Positions 9,084 to 18,428 of a stretch of 64,000 nucleotides of DNA are shown piece by piece. Location of the stretch: positions 248,001 to 312,000 of the forward strand of contig NZ_LIRF01000005.1 in assembly GCF_001297705.1 (NCBI RefSeq). Direction: 5' to 3'. The position numbers and the translations under genes were made by a program. The notes under the pieces are model-generated. The model made no database searches. It worked only from the letters and a program-made list of their open reading frames with translations, and was not told where the DNA came from. The DNA comes from Chryseobacterium sp. ERMR1:04. Its GTDB lineage: Bacteria; Bacteroidota; Bacteroidia; Flavobacteriales; Weeksellaceae. Numbering within the stretch: the first letter of the stretch is position 1; the number at the start of each line of letters is the position of its first letter.

Positions 9084-10460
9084 TTATTTAATAATCAATT
9101 TCTGACTGTAAGATTTCAATTCTCCTGATTTCAAATTAATATAATAAACTCCTGCTGGAATTCCTGTAATATCAATGCTGTTGTCGCTGTTGATATTGGC
9201 ATTTTCCAACACTTTTCTTCCTTCAGAACTTATAATTTCTGCAGAAATATTTTTATCTTTCAATCCATCAATGAAAACCTTTTTAGATGCAGGATTCGGA
9301 TAAATTTTGATTTGCTTAAGGCTATTATTTTCTTGCGTAGATAAGGTTGCATTTGTTTTAATTTTATAAATCTTCCCATTATTAACAGCGGCTACATACA
9401 GTTCTTTTTGGCTGTCTTCTCCAAAAGTTGAGAAATTATTACCTGCAAATGCTGTTGTCCACGTTATAGCGTTTCCGGAATCTAACATTCCGATTTGTGG
9501 AGTGCAATAATCTGTGAAGAAATATTTCCCCTGTAAAGCAGGATAAAGGCTGCCTCGGTAGACATAGCCTCCGGTTATTGAGCATCTTCCTCCAGAATGA
9601 TCATATACCGCTACAGGAAAAGTCATTGTAGAAGCATTGGCACATCCTGCGCTATTATAAGCATTGTTTCCCTCATAGCAACGCCACCCGTAATTGATTC
9701 CGGCTTGGGTAAGTGGCACTTTGTTGATTTCTTCAATCTGACCTTGTCCAACATCTGCGATCATGGCGTTTCCTGTGGTGAGGTCAAAAGACCATTTCCA
9801 ACCATTTCTAAGTCCGTATGCCCAGATTTCATCTGCACCATCAACAGTTGAACCTATAAATGGATTTCCTGCGGGGATATTATAAGCTCCTGTTGAGTTG
9901 ACATCAATTCTCAACATTTTTCCTAACAAAGAATTTTTGTTTTGAGCATTGTTGCCGGGGTCTCCGCCACTTCCACCGTCTCCGGTAATGATCCATAAGT
10001 TTCCATCAGGTGCAAAATGAATACTTCCGCCATTGTGATTATCGAATGGTTTAGGAATATTCAATACAATCTTTTCAGAATTAGGATCTGCAACATTCGG
10101 ATCTGAGGTACTCACCGAATATCTTGCTACAATAATATTTCCATTGGTAGTGTTATTATAATACACAAAAAAATATCCGTTGGCAGAGTATTGCGGGTGA
10201 AACGCCAATCCTAAAAGTCCCCTTTCTCCGCCATAAAGAATTTTAGAACCAATATTTAAAAAATTTGTAGCATTAATAGTCCCATTAGGTTGAATAATTT
10301 TAATAATTCCATTCTGTTGTACAACAAAAAGCCGACTGTCGTTAGCGTTTGTAATTTCGACCGGAGCGGTAAGTCCGGTGGCAAATTCTTCCAAAATAAT
10401 GCTTTGAGAATTAAGGATTAAGGAAGAAAAAATGCCTACCATAAAAAGTAGTTTTTTCAT
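9084..10460 (-). CDS. Secreted PQQ-type glucose/sorbosone dehydrogenase with T9SS sorting domain
   Basis: A 458-aa exported protein. A signal peptide (about 1-18, FSSLILNSQS) is followed by a six-bladed glucose/sorbosone dehydrogenase propeller (about 25-365) with GERGLLGLAFHPQYSANGYF, DNHNGGSIHFAPDGNLWI and GDGGSGGDPGNNAQN, hallmarks of soluble PQQ aldose dehydrogenases (Yli/Asd type). The last 80 residues form a type A T9SS sorting domain (IKIYPNPASKKVFIDGL, then GIPAGVYYINLKSG, ending LIIK). So the enzyme should be carried across the outer membrane by the type IX system and attached or released there. It probably oxidises sugars at the cell surface. It is convergent with hemN and monocistronic. 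Confidence 0.92.
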   Translation of the reverse strand: MKKLLFMVGIFSSLILNSQSIILEEFATGLTAPVEITNANDSRLFVVQQNGIIKIIQPNGTINATNFLNIGSKILYGGERGLLGLAFHPQYSANGYFFVYYNNTTNGNIIVARYSVSTSDPNVADPNSEKIVLNIPKPFDNHNGGSIHFAPDGNLWIITGDGGSGGDPGNNAQNKNSLLGKMLRIDVNSTGAYNIPAGNPFIGSTVDGADEIWAYGLRNGWKWSFDLTTGNAMIADVGQGQIEEINKVPLTQAGINYGWRCYEGNNAYNSAGCANASTMTFPVAVYDHSGGRCSITGGYVYRGSLYPALQGKYFFTDYCTPQIGMLDSGNAITWTTAFAGNNFSTFGEDSQKELYVAAVNNGKIYKIKTNATLSTQENNSLKQIKIYPNPASKKVFIDGLKDKNISAEIISSEGRKVLENANINSDNSIDITGIPAGVYYINLKSGELKSYSQKLIIK

Positions 10461-10641
10461 AATATTTTGATATTTAATGTGTTGAATTAAGTGAGTGAAA
10501 ATTTCGTACCAATAAAAATTTTAAATATCATTAAAATACAATAAAAAAATTGATAAATCTTAAATAGAAGTCAGCCAGCCGAAATATCTGAAAATAAACG
10601 ATTTCTGTTCTTAAAAATTCATAAAATATCAAGAAAATCAT

Positions 10642-10649
10642 TATATTTG
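10642..10649 (+). promoter_or_regulatory. Candidate secDF promoter -7 element
   Basis: TATATTTG matches TAnnTTTG, 29 bp upstream of the secDF ATG. No good TTG box upstream, so this is a one-element match. Confidence 0.4.
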
Positions 10650-10678
10650 CCGACTTAATTTAACGTAGTTATAACAAA

Positions 10679-13588
10679 ATGCAAGGAAAAGGACTTATTA
10701 CAATTGTTGCTATTGTACTAGGGTTAATTTGCTTAAATGAGCTATTACCAACTTGGTACGCCAGCAAAATTGAAAGGCAGGCGACTGCTGTTGCAGGAGA
10801 CAATCCCGAAAAGTATCAGAAAGAGATTACAAGGCTTTCTAAAGATACTTTGAACTTAGGATTCACAAAACTTTATTATTCTAAAGCCAAAGACAAGGAA
10901 ATGAAACTTGGTCTTGACTTGAAAGGAGGTATCAACGTCCTTTTGGAGATCAACCAAAGAGACTTGGTGAATGATTTAACAAATTATTCTACAAACCCTG
11001 TTCTTATCGAGGCTTTAAACAAGACTGATGAAGCGCAAAAGAATTCTACAAAATCTTACATCGACAATTTCTTTGATCAGTTCGATGCTTTAAACAAAGC
11101 AAAAGGAACAAATCTTAAACTTGCAGATCCAGAACTTTTTGGAAATACAAATTTATCAGAGATCAAGTATAATACTTCTGATGAGCAGGTAAAAAGCATC
11201 ATTAAGAGAAGAATTGATCTTTCTGTAGGAACAGCTTTTGAGGTGATCAGAACCAGAATCGATAAAATGGGTGCGGTGCAGCCAAACGTTCAGAGAGTAC
11301 CAGGTACAGCAAGAATTTCTGTTGAAATGCCAGGTATGAAAGATATCGATAAGGTGAAAAAAATGCTTCAGACTTCTGCGAAACTTCAGTTTTGGGAAGT
11401 ACAACAAGTTCCTGAAATTGCGCCTTACTTCCAAACATTGACTACAATGGTGGCTGTAAAAGGTGATTCTATGGGGGTTGCGAAGAATGTAAACTTCATG
11501 AATCTTTTACACCTAGACAAACTAAGAACGAATGGTGTTGCAAGCGTAAAACTTTCAGATACTGCTGTTGTAAACAAAATTTTAAACAGCAAAGTAGGTC
11601 AGTCATTACGTCCATCAAACATTAAATATACTCAGTTTATGTGGGGTTACAAACCTGAATCTACAGATACTGAAAGTTTAGTATTGTACGCAATCAGAGG
11701 TAACATTAGCCAAAAAGCTCCTGTAGACGGTGCTGTTGAAACTGCTAACATTAGCTATGATGAGCTAAGTAGAGTAATAGTAGACATGCAGATGGATTCT
11801 AAAGGTGCTAAAGAATGGAAAACATTAACTGAGAAAAACGTAGGTAAACCAGTTGCTGTAACATTGGATGGTAGAGTTTATACTGCGCCAAACGTTGTAG
11901 GTGCCATTCCGAACGGTAGAACTCAAATCTCGGGTAACTTCTCTCAGGAAGAAGCTAAAGAATTGGTTGACGTTCTAGGAGCAGGTAAATTACCTGCAGG
12001 TGCAAAAGTAGTTCAGGCTACTGTTGTAGGACCTTCATTAGGACAAGAGTCTATTGATGCTGGGGTTATTTCATTTGCTATTGCATTCTTAATTATTATC
12101 GTTTATATCATTTTCTATTACGGTGGTGCGGGAGTATATGCTGTAATTGCAATGATCATTAACTTATTCTATATTTTCGGAATCATGGATTCTGGAGACT
12201 TTACATTAACACTTCCTGGGATCGCGGGTATTGTTCTTACGATGGCCATGGCCGTCGATACGAACGTAATTATCTACGAAAGAACGAAGGAAGAACTATT
12301 TGCAGGGAAAAGCATTCTAGAAGCTTATAAAGATGGTTTCAAACATGCATTAAGTGCAATTGTTGATGGTCACTTAACAACGTTATTAACGGCGGGTGTA
12401 CTATTCTTATTCGGAACAGGTCCTATCAAAGGATTTGCTTTAACGTTAGGAATTGGTATCTTAATGACATTCTTTACTTCAGTATTACTTTCAAGAGTAA
12501 TGATCTTCTCTAGATTGAATAAAGGAAAACACCTTTCTGTTTGGACGGCTCCAACGAAAAACCTATTCAGAAATACTTGGATCGATTTCATCGGGAAAAG
12601 AAAATATGCATATATCGTTTCTGCTGTATTAACAGTTATTTGTATTGCTTCAATCGCAATTCACGGATTTAAATACGGAATCGACTTTACAGGAGGTAGA
12701 AACTATGTTGTAAGATTTGATAAAGCAGTAAATGCTGAAGATATTGAGCATAACTTAATTAAAGTTTTCAAAACTGAAGATGGGAAAAACTCTTCTGTTG
12801 AAGCTAAAACTTTTGGAAACGACAAGCAATTAAAGATCTCTACAGATTACCTTATCGAAGATGAATCTTTAAAAGCTGACCAGACGGTAGAACAAAAATT
12901 ATACGAAGGTTTAAAATCAAGCTTACCGGCTAATGTAACATTACATGATTTCAAATCTGCAGATAAAGAACATGCAGGAATTATCTCTTCTGAAAAAGTA
13001 GGACCAACAGTAGCAGACGATATTCAGACTCATGGTATTCTTGCAGTAGTAGCTGCATTGGGAGGTATTTTCTTATACATCTTATTAAGATTTAGAAAAT
13101 GGCAATTCTCATTGGGTGCTGTTGCAGCATTGTTCCATGATGCGGTTATTATCTTAGGAGCGTATTCATTGCTTCACAAGTATATGCCGTTTAACATGGA
13201 GATCAATCAGGATTTCGTTGCGGCGATTCTTACAGTATTGGGGTATTCAATTAACGATACCGTTATTATCTTCGATAGAATTAGAGAGTATTTAAGAGAG
13301 AAGAAAGCTTTAACATTAGCTGGATTATTTGATGACTCTATTTCTAGTACATTAGGTAGAACATTCAACACTTCATTTACAACGATCCTTGTAATTTTAG
13401 CGATCTTCATCTTTGGTGGAGATAACTTAAGAGGATTTATGTTTGCGATGTTGATCGGTATTGGATTCGGTACCTATTCATCCATATTCATTGCATCAGC
13501 AATTGCGTATGACTTCCTGAAATCAGGAAAAGAAGATGAAGTACACGGAAAAACTACTTCTACAAAAGAAGTACTTGCTTCAAAATAA
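10679..13588 (+). CDS. secDF: Fused protein translocase subunit SecDF
   Basis: Inner-membrane RND-type component of the Sec machinery that uses proton motive force to pull exported proteins out of SecYEG. At 969 aa it is the SecD-SecF fusion usual in Bacteroidota. The SecD half (about 1-610) shows LGLDLKGGINVLLEI, the P1 periplasmic domain, and SLGQESIDAGVISFAIAF, then AMAVDTNVIIYERTKEEL in helix 4 with its functional Asp. The SecF half (about 640-950) shows GIDFTGGRNYVVRF and GYSINDTVIIFDRIRE. Twelve membrane helices in all. It is monocistronic, with a terminator 20 bp after the stop. Identification is certain. Confidence 0.97.
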   Translation: MQGKGLITIVAIVLGLICLNELLPTWYASKIERQATAVAGDNPEKYQKEITRLSKDTLNLGFTKLYYSKAKDKEMKLGLDLKGGINVLLEINQRDLVNDLTNYSTNPVLIEALNKTDEAQKNSTKSYIDNFFDQFDALNKAKGTNLKLADPELFGNTNLSEIKYNTSDEQVKSIIKRRIDLSVGTAFEVIRTRIDKMGAVQPNVQRVPGTARISVEMPGMKDIDKVKKMLQTSAKLQFWEVQQVPEIAPYFQTLTTMVAVKGDSMGVAKNVNFMNLLHLDKLRTNGVASVKLSDTAVVNKILNSKVGQSLRPSNIKYTQFMWGYKPESTDTESLVLYAIRGNISQKAPVDGAVETANISYDELSRVIVDMQMDSKGAKEWKTLTEKNVGKPVAVTLDGRVYTAPNVVGAIPNGRTQISGNFSQEEAKELVDVLGAGKLPAGAKVVQATVVGPSLGQESIDAGVISFAIAFLIIIVYIIFYYGGAGVYAVIAMIINLFYIFGIMDSGDFTLTLPGIAGIVLTMAMAVDTNVIIYERTKEELFAGKSILEAYKDGFKHALSAIVDGHLTTLLTAGVLFLFGTGPIKGFALTLGIGILMTFFTSVLLSRVMIFSRLNKGKHLSVWTAPTKNLFRNTWIDFIGKRKYAYIVSAVLTVICIASIAIHGFKYGIDFTGGRNYVVRFDKAVNAEDIEHNLIKVFKTEDGKNSSVEAKTFGNDKQLKISTDYLIEDESLKADQTVEQKLYEGLKSSLPANVTLHDFKSADKEHAGIISSEKVGPTVADDIQTHGILAVVAALGGIFLYILLRFRKWQFSLGAVAALFHDAVIILGAYSLLHKYMPFNMEINQDFVAAILTVLGYSINDTVIIFDRIREYLREKKALTLAGLFDDSISSTLGRTFNTSFTTILVILAIFIFGGDNLRGFMFAMLIGIGFGTYSSIFIASAIAYDFLKSGKEDEVHGKTTSTKEVLASK

Positions 13589-13607
13589 GTATTACTACAA
13601 TAAATAA

Positions 13608-13637
13608 GAAAAAGCCTTTCAATTTGAAAGGCTTTTT
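13608..13637 (+). terminator. Intrinsic terminator of secDF
   Basis: Stem AAAAAGCCTTTCAA / TTGAAAGGCTTTTT, followed by T's. Very strong hairpin immediately after the gene. Confidence 0.88.
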
Positions 13638-13740
13638 TTGTGGCTTAAAAGTGAATTTGTTGTTGGTATTGGGTGTTAAGATTTTATCATTATTAGAAAC
13701 TTTATCAGCAATTATTTATCGAGTTTTCAGCCTTTTATTT

Positions 13741-13847
13741 GAAGCTATTTCCAGCTTTCCACTGTATCTTTTTTGTTACGTGCTCCGCTTTGCTTCGCCC
13801 GCAACAAAAAAGGATGTCGTTTCAATCTGGGCTAGGGTATTTGCCCG
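13741..13847. repeat. Large hairpin repeat element within a 430-bp gene-free spacer
   Basis: The spacer 13638-14068 has two overlapping short open frames with no family resemblance, which I discount. Its core is a structured element: ATCTTTTTTGTT (13766-13777) pairs with AACAAAAAAGGAT (13803-13815) around a GC-richer loop containing GCTCCGCTTTGCTTCGCCC. A block GGGCTAGGGTATTTGCCCG follows. A relative with the same logic (CTTTTGT ... ACAAAAGGAT ... GGGCTGC) occurs at 37267-37352. I know similar elements from intergenic DNA of other Bacteroidota; the function is unknown. The remainder of the spacer shows nothing else before the promoter at 14054. Confidence 0.6.
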
Positions 13848-14053
13848 AATTTCATTTCTTGTCGAAAAATCAACATCTCACTTTTTATATACCTTTTACC
13901 TTCAGAACAAACGAACGATTGCTAACAAGTCAGTGCATCTGTAACATCTTAAAAGTATGATTAAAAGGATCAATATTTTTAGTTCACAATTTATTAATCA
14001 TGACCAATGAATGATTACTCATAATTTAGAATCATTATTTTTCTCAATTTGAT

Positions 14054-14061
14054 TATTTTTG
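14054..14061 (+). promoter_or_regulatory. Candidate MFS promoter -7 element next to the start codon
   Basis: TATTTTTG matches TAnnTTTG and ends only 7 bp before the ATG at 14069, implying a leaderless or nearly leaderless mRNA. Confidence 0.45.
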
Positions 14062-14068
14062 CAACGTT

Positions 14069-15304
14069 ATGGAAAACTCGAAGAAAAAAGCAGCGATTGG
14101 TTTTATATTTATTACTCTTTTAATAGATGTAATAGGATTGGGAATCATCATACCTGTAATTCCAAAGCTGATCGAAGAACTCATTCACGGAAGCGTAAAT
14201 GAAGCTGCGAAATATGGCGGATGGCTAGGTTTTGCCTATGCTTTTACGCAATTTATTTTTTCTCCGGTTATAGGGAATTTGAGTGATAAGTATGGCAGAA
14301 GACCCATTATTCTGATTTCGCTTTTCGGATTTGCAGTGGATTATATATTTCTTGCTTTGGCACCAACCATCTGGCTTCTTTTTGTAGGGCGGGTTATTGC
14401 CGGAATCACGGGAGCAAGTTTTACTACGGCAAGTGCTTATATTGCAGATATTTCTACCGATAAAGACCGTTCAAAGAATTTTGGGTTGATTGGGGCAGCT
14501 TTTGGTTTGGGATTTATCATAGGACCTCTTTTGGGAGGGATTTTAGGACACTTTGGAGCGAGAGTTCCTTTTTATGCGGCTGCGGTTTTATGTCTGGTTA
14601 ATTTCTTGTACGGATATTTTATTCTTCCGGAAAGTTTAGATAAAGATAAAAGAAGAGAATTCAGTTGGAAACGTGCAAATCCTATTGGATCATTTAAATT
14701 TTTATTAAAGCACCCGGAACTATCAGGTTTGATCGTAACGCTGTTTTTGGTATACATTGCGGGTCATGCAGTACAGACAAACTGGAGCTATTTTACGATG
14801 GCGGAATTTAAATGGACAGAACTTACAGTCGGGATTTCGTTAGGAGTTGTCGGGTTTTTGGTAGCAATTGTTCAGGGTCTCCTGATACGATGGACGGCTC
14901 CGAAACTTGGTGATTACAAAAGTATTTATATTGGTCTGGCTTTGTACGCAATAGGAATGCTGTTGTTTTCATTCGCTACAGAAGGCTGGATGATGTTTGT
15001 TATTCTTATTCCTTATTGCTTAGGTGGTATTTGTGGCCCTTCTCTGCAATCTGTAATTTCTAAAGGAGTTCCGGCGAATGAACAGGGGGAGCTTCAAGGA
15101 GCTTTAACGAGTCTGATGAGTATAACTTCTACGATTGGTCCACCGTTAATGACGAATTTGTTTTATCATTTCAGTGAAAAAACGTCATCATTCAGATTTC
15201 CTGGTGCACCGTTCTTTTTAGCGTTTATTTTGATGGCAATAAGTGTTTTTCTTACCTATTTTAATTTTAAGAAAAAGGAAATTAAGAAAGATCTTGTTGA
15301 ATGA
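14069..15304 (+). CDS. MFS efflux transporter, TetA/TCR-like
   Basis: A 411-aa inner-membrane protein with 12 predicted helices. The drug:H+ antiporter (DHA1, TetA-like) pattern is clear: [19 protein letters not shown] in helix 1, [17 protein letters not shown] as the motif-A loop between helices 2 and 3, and [21 protein letters not shown] in helix 4. Bacteroidota carry many chromosomal members annotated as tetracycline-resistance-like without proven drug activity, so I do not infer resistance. Helix 5 motif C is [16 protein letters not shown]. The gene stands alone, with no regulator beside it. Its promoter element is almost at the start codon. Confidence 0.9.
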   Translation: MENSKKKAAIGFIFITLLIDVIGLGIIIPVIPKLIEELIHGSVNEAAKYGGWLGFAYAFTQFIFSPVIGNLSDKYGRRPIILISLFGFAVDYIFLALAPTIWLLFVGRVIAGITGASFTTASAYIADISTDKDRSKNFGLIGAAFGLGFIIGPLLGGILGHFGARVPFYAAAVLCLVNFLYGYFILPESLDKDKRREFSWKRANPIGSFKFLLKHPELSGLIVTLFLVYIAGHAVQTNWSYFTMAEFKWTELTVGISLGVVGFLVAIVQGLLIRWTAPKLGDYKSIYIGLALYAIGMLLFSFATEGWMMFVILIPYCLGGICGPSLQSVISKGVPANEQGELQGALTSLMSITSTIGPPLMTNLFYHFSEKTSSFRFPGAPFFLAFILMAISVFLTYFNFKKKEIKKDLVE

Positions 15305-15445
15305 TAGGTTTTATATTTCCAGGTAAAAACGCTATTACAAAAGGAATTCATATAGATTAAACTATTAAAAAAGATATGATTTCAACCGTAAACTTAATAT
15401 TTTATTAAAACTTAATATTTCACATTCAGATTCATATATCTTTCG

Positions 15446-15453
15446 TAATTTTG
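15446..15453 (+). promoter_or_regulatory. Candidate tatA promoter -7 element next to the start codon
   Basis: TAATTTTG matches TAnnTTTG and ends 4 bp before the tatA ATG at 15458. Transcription would start at or within a few bases of the start codon. Confidence 0.45.
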
Positions 15454-15457
15454 TATC

Positions 15458-15793
15458 ATGGAATTAAGCTTTGGAGAAATGGCATTGATCGCAGTGGCGA
15501 TTGTTGTATTATTCGGACCGGATAAACTTCCTTCGATAGCGCGTGACCTAGGGGCAGGCGTAAGAAAAATGCGTGGAGCAGTGGAAGATATTAAAACGGA
15601 AATAATGAAGGAAACAGATAATCCTGTTTCTGAAATAAAGCGTGAGATAGAGAAGGTGAAAGATGCCGCAAAAGAGTTCAACCCGATGAATGATATGCAC
15701 AAAGATTTCTTACCAAATCCAACTGCATCTAATGAACCCCCTAAGCCAAAGCCTGCCGATGACGAAACTCACGAAGGGCCGGTAAGCAGATAA
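15458..15793 (+). CDS. tatA: Twin-arginine translocase subunit TatA/TatB-like
   Basis: Pore-forming or receptor component of the Tat system, which exports folded proteins. At 111 aa it has the classic layout: a short membrane helix (about 5-20, FGEMALIAVAIVVLFGPDKL), the FGPDKLP hinge, an amphipathic helix (about 25-50, IARDLGAGVRKMRGAVEDIK), then a charged tail that is Pro-rich at the end (EPPKPKPADDE). The residues FGPDKLPSIAR are shared by TatA and TatB, so the subtype is uncertain. No tatC is nearby. The PAP2 gene starts 3 bp after the stop, so it heads a likely tatA-PAP2-TPR operon. Confidence 0.9.
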   Translation: MELSFGEMALIAVAIVVLFGPDKLPSIARDLGAGVRKMRGAVEDIKTEIMKETDNPVSEIKREIEKVKDAAKEFNPMNDMHKDFLPNPTASNEPPKPKPADDETHEGPVSR

Positions 15794-15796
15794 TCC

Positions 15797-16363
15797 ATGG
15801 AAGAAATTATTCAGGAAGATAAGAAGGTCTTTTTGTTTCTCAATAATTTGGGAGATTCTTCTTTTGATCAGTTTTGGATGTTGATCTCCAGTACTTGGAT
15901 TTGGGTTCCCCTTTACATTATATTTCTTTATTTTTTATATAAAAATTACAAACTAAGATCTTTAGTTTTTATTCTCATATTTATAGCCATTGGAGCCACG
16001 GTTTCAGATCAGTTAGCAAGTGTGTTCAAGTATGGAGTGGCGAGGCTGAGACCCTGTCATGATCCAACACTGGAACATCACATGAGAATTGTGAAATGTG
16101 GCGGACAGTTCGGATTTTATTCCGCACATGCTTCTAATACTTTTTTCTTAGCTACTTATTTAAGCATTTTATTAAAAAAGAAACTCAGTTGGTTTCCTTA
16201 TGCTATATTTGTATGGGCTGTAGTAGTGGCATATAGTCGAATTTATTTAGGAGTGCATTTCCCGATAGATATTTTGGTGGGGGCGTTTGTTGGACTTTTA
16301 TTGGGAGTGATATTTGGTGCACTTGCCAAAAAAGTGATCAATAAACAAAATATAACCTCATGA
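15797..16363 (+). CDS. PAP2-family membrane phosphatase
   Basis: A 188-aa membrane phosphatase of the phosphatidic acid phosphatase type 2 superfamily, probably acting on a lipid phosphate such as undecaprenyl diphosphate or phosphatidylglycerol phosphate at the outer face of the inner membrane. All three motifs can be read: KYGVARLRP (Lys78-Pro85), YSAHAS (His111) and SRIYLGVHFPID (Arg148, His154, Asp158). The second motif is SAH in place of the usual SGH. About five membrane helices. Located 3 bp after tatA and overlapping the TPR gene by four bases (ATGA), so the three genes are translationally linked. The lipid substrate is not deducible. Confidence 0.92.
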   Translation: MEEIIQEDKKVFLFLNNLGDSSFDQFWMLISSTWIWVPLYIIFLYFLYKNYKLRSLVFILIFIAIGATVSDQLASVFKYGVARLRPCHDPTLEHHMRIVKCGGQFGFYSAHASNTFFLATYLSILLKKKLSWFPYAIFVWAVVVAYSRIYLGVHFPIDILVGAFVGLLLGVIFGALAKKVINKQNITS

Positions 16364-17172
16364 AAAAACATTTATTACTTGTAGCATTAGCTTTTACCTC
16401 ACTCCAATTTTACGCTCAGGACAAAAAAACTGCAGAAGAATGCTTTAAGAAAGCGGATTACAAATGTGCTGAAGAGCAATATTCGAAGTTAGCAGAGAAA
16501 GAGCAGATCCAAAAATTTCAGGCAGAATATTACGATAACCTGGGAACCGCTCAAAGGAGACTAGGGAAGACAGCTTTAGCTTTTAAATCATATGAATCGG
16601 CTTTAAAGGCTAATCCACTATCAGTTTCTGTATATGCTAATCTGGCTTCTCTACATAGTCAGAAAGGCAATAAAGCAAAAGCATTGGAATATATTGCAAG
16701 AGGACTTCAGGTAGATGCCGAAAATCCTGACTTGTATTTAACCCGTTCCAAAATTTACGACAGTCAGGGTAAAAAAGACTTGGCTCTAAAAGATTTAAAT
16801 CAAATTCTAAGCTTTGCGCCCGATAACATTTATGCAAAAACGGGATTGGCAACGCTGAAGAAAAATAACGGCGATTTAGAAGGTGCTTTAAAAGATTACA
16901 ATCAACTGATTTCAGAGAAGCCTGAATCTTTGTTGTACAACGGAAGAGCTGATGTTTATTTGAAAATGAAAAAATATAAAGAAGCTCTTGTTGATATTAA
17001 CAAAGCGATCTCTATTGATCCAAAATTTTCCCAATCCTACGTTACAAAAGCTTTGATACTTTTTGATACCGCTAAAACAAAAGAAGCGTGTACTACTTTG
17101 GATAAAGCGGTAAGTGTAGGGTATGAAAAAGCCGTATTAGCAGATTATTATGCTAAATGTACAGCAAAATAA
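16360..17172 (+). CDS. Secreted tetratricopeptide-repeat protein
   Basis: 270 aa with a signal peptide (about 1-19, LALAFTSLQFYAQ-like hydrophobic stretch ending FYAQ). The rest is TPR repeats from residue about 25 to 260: ECFKKADYKCAEEQYSKLAE, YDNLGTAQRRLGKTALAFKS, VYANLASLHSQKGNKAKALE, YLTRSKIYDSQGKKDLALKD, then two more. This is a protein-interaction scaffold in the periplasm; partner unknown. Its start overlaps the stop of the PAP2 gene by four bases. Two Cys pairs are present (ECFKKADYKC near the N-terminus, EACTTL and YYAKCTAK near the end). Confidence 0.88.
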   Translation: MKKHLLLVALAFTSLQFYAQDKKTAEECFKKADYKCAEEQYSKLAEKEQIQKFQAEYYDNLGTAQRRLGKTALAFKSYESALKANPLSVSVYANLASLHSQKGNKAKALEYIARGLQVDAENPDLYLTRSKIYDSQGKKDLALKDLNQILSFAPDNIYAKTGLATLKKNNGDLEGALKDYNQLISEKPESLLYNGRADVYLKMKKYKEALVDINKAISIDPKFSQSYVTKALILFDTAKTKEACTTLDKAVSVGYEKAVLADYYAKCTAK

Positions 17173-17207
17173 ATAAGGTTTTCTCTGTAAAACCATAAAG
17201 AATAGAT

Positions 17208-17666
17208 ATGTTAAACATTGTTCTCGTAGAACCCGAAATACCGAATAACACAGGTAACATCGGACGTTTATGTGTAGGTACAGAAAGTAGATTACACTTA
17301 ATTCATCCCTTTGGATTTATAATTAATGATAAAAACCTGAAACGTTCCGGTTTAGATTATTGGGTACATCTTGATGTTACAGAATATGCAAATGTTGATG
17401 AATGGATACAACAGATTCCTGATACATCCCGTGTCTTTTTAATGAGTTCACATGCCGAAAAATCGTATTTGGAAACTGATTTTCAAGATGGGGACTGGCT
17501 GGTTTTTGGGAAAGAAAGTGTTGGATTAAGTAAAGATGTTTTATCTCGTTTTGAGAATCATTTAACGATCCCAATGTCCAATTTAATCCGAAGTTTTAAT
17601 ATTGCCAACTCTGTAGCTTTTGTGATTGGTGAAGCAAAAAGACAGATTGGTTTAAAGTTAAAATAG
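17208..17666 (+). CDS. trmL: tRNA (cytidine/uridine(34)-2'-O)-methyltransferase
   Basis: SPOUT-fold methyltransferase that 2'-O-methylates the wobble nucleotide of tRNA-Leu isoacceptors in the cytoplasm. It is 152 aa, the usual single-domain length. Family motifs are LVEPEIPNNTGNIGRLC at the N-terminus, LVFGKESVGLSKDVL in the knotted region, and IPMSNLIRSFNIANSVAFVI at the C-terminus. It starts 35 bp after the TPR gene. A small GGTTTT/AAAACC hairpin lies in that gap but has no T-run, so read-through from the upstream operon is possible. Confidence 0.95.
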   Translation: MLNIVLVEPEIPNNTGNIGRLCVGTESRLHLIHPFGFIINDKNLKRSGLDYWVHLDVTEYANVDEWIQQIPDTSRVFLMSSHAEKSYLETDFQDGDWLVFGKESVGLSKDVLSRFENHLTIPMSNLIRSFNIANSVAFVIGEAKRQIGLKLK

Positions 17667-17680
17667 TGATTCTTAAAGTT

Positions 17681-17858
17681 TAACCGCAAAAGAATCAAAA
17701 GTTCTTATTGAATTATTAAAGCTCACTTATTGAGCAAGCAAAAGTTGATAAAAGAATACTATTTAGACTCTTCTCAATACAAACATAGATTTATTGTAAG
17801 ACTTCATTGAGCGACCTAGGAATATGTCGAATCTTCGATTAAAGACAAAAGGACGAAT
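17681..17858. repeat. Composite of two dispersed repeat fragments
   Basis: The spacer between trmL and rlmH has no gene. AACCGCAAAAGAATCAAAAG at 17682 recurs with one change at 33184. GCGACCTAGGAATATG followed by GAATCTTCGATT and AAGACAAAAG (17811-17851) is a shortened copy of the element at 38483-38597. Other blocks resemble 7218-7560. Confidence 0.55.
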
Positions 17859-17950
17859 AAAATAGATTATTCAAAATAAAATAATTCCTAATCTTTGCAG
17901 CGGATACCTTCCTATTTTACGTAAGGTAAAATCAACTTAATGTCCAAAGT

Positions 17951-18424
17951 TTAATCATTATGATAAGGCTTCCCTTGTAAGATCTGATCTGCACGATACA
18001 ATTGTTCAACGATAAATAACCGGATCATCTGGTGGGTGAATGTCATTTTAGATAATGACATTTTTTCGTTTGTTCTACTGTATATGTCATCTGAAAAACC
18101 ATAGGCTCCTCCAATTAAAATATGAATTTTTTTCACTGAAGAATTCATCCAAGTGTCTATTTTTTGAGAAAATTCTCTGCTTGTAAATTGTTTTCCTTTT
18201 TCGTCTAAAATAACAACCAGATCATTTTTATCGATATGATTAGAAAATAACTTGGCTTCTTCTTTTTTTAATAAATCTGGAGAAAGGTTTTTGGCATTTT
18301 TCACATCCGGAATTTCTATGATGTCAAAATTCCAGTGTTTTGGAAGACGAATAAGGTAATAATTGATTAAAGAAGTTATTTCTTTGTCATCCGTTTTGCC
18401 AATGCAGAGTAAATTGATACGCAT
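17951..18424 (-). CDS. rlmH: 23S rRNA (pseudouridine(1915)-N3)-methyltransferase RlmH
   Basis: SPOUT methyltransferase that adds N3-methyl to pseudouridine 1915 in helix 69 of 23S rRNA, on assembled 70S ribosomes. 157 aa, the standard length. The knot region ILIGGAYGFSDDIYSR and the C-terminal MTFTHQMIRLFIVEQLYRA, ending GKPYHND, are diagnostic. It begins with MRINLLCIGKTD. It is divergently arranged with yihY; the two ATGs are only 31 bp apart and the two candidate promoters interlock in that gap. Confidence 0.97.
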   Translation of the reverse strand: MRINLLCIGKTDDKEITSLINYYLIRLPKHWNFDIIEIPDVKNAKNLSPDLLKKEEAKLFSNHIDKNDLVVILDEKGKQFTSREFSQKIDTWMNSSVKKIHILIGGAYGFSDDIYSRTNEKMSLSKMTFTHQMIRLFIVEQLYRADQILQGKPYHND

Positions 18425-18428
18425 TTCT

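Noticed and set aside
13624..13960. Two overlapping open frames in the spacer after secDF
   Set aside because: They begin in the secDF terminator and run through a repeat element; no signal, domain or codon bias, and they overlap each other in different frames.
14069..15304. Tetracycline resistance determinant
   Set aside because: The MFS family fits, but chromosomal flavobacterial members of this type have no proven drug link, and there is no TetR gene or mobile context.
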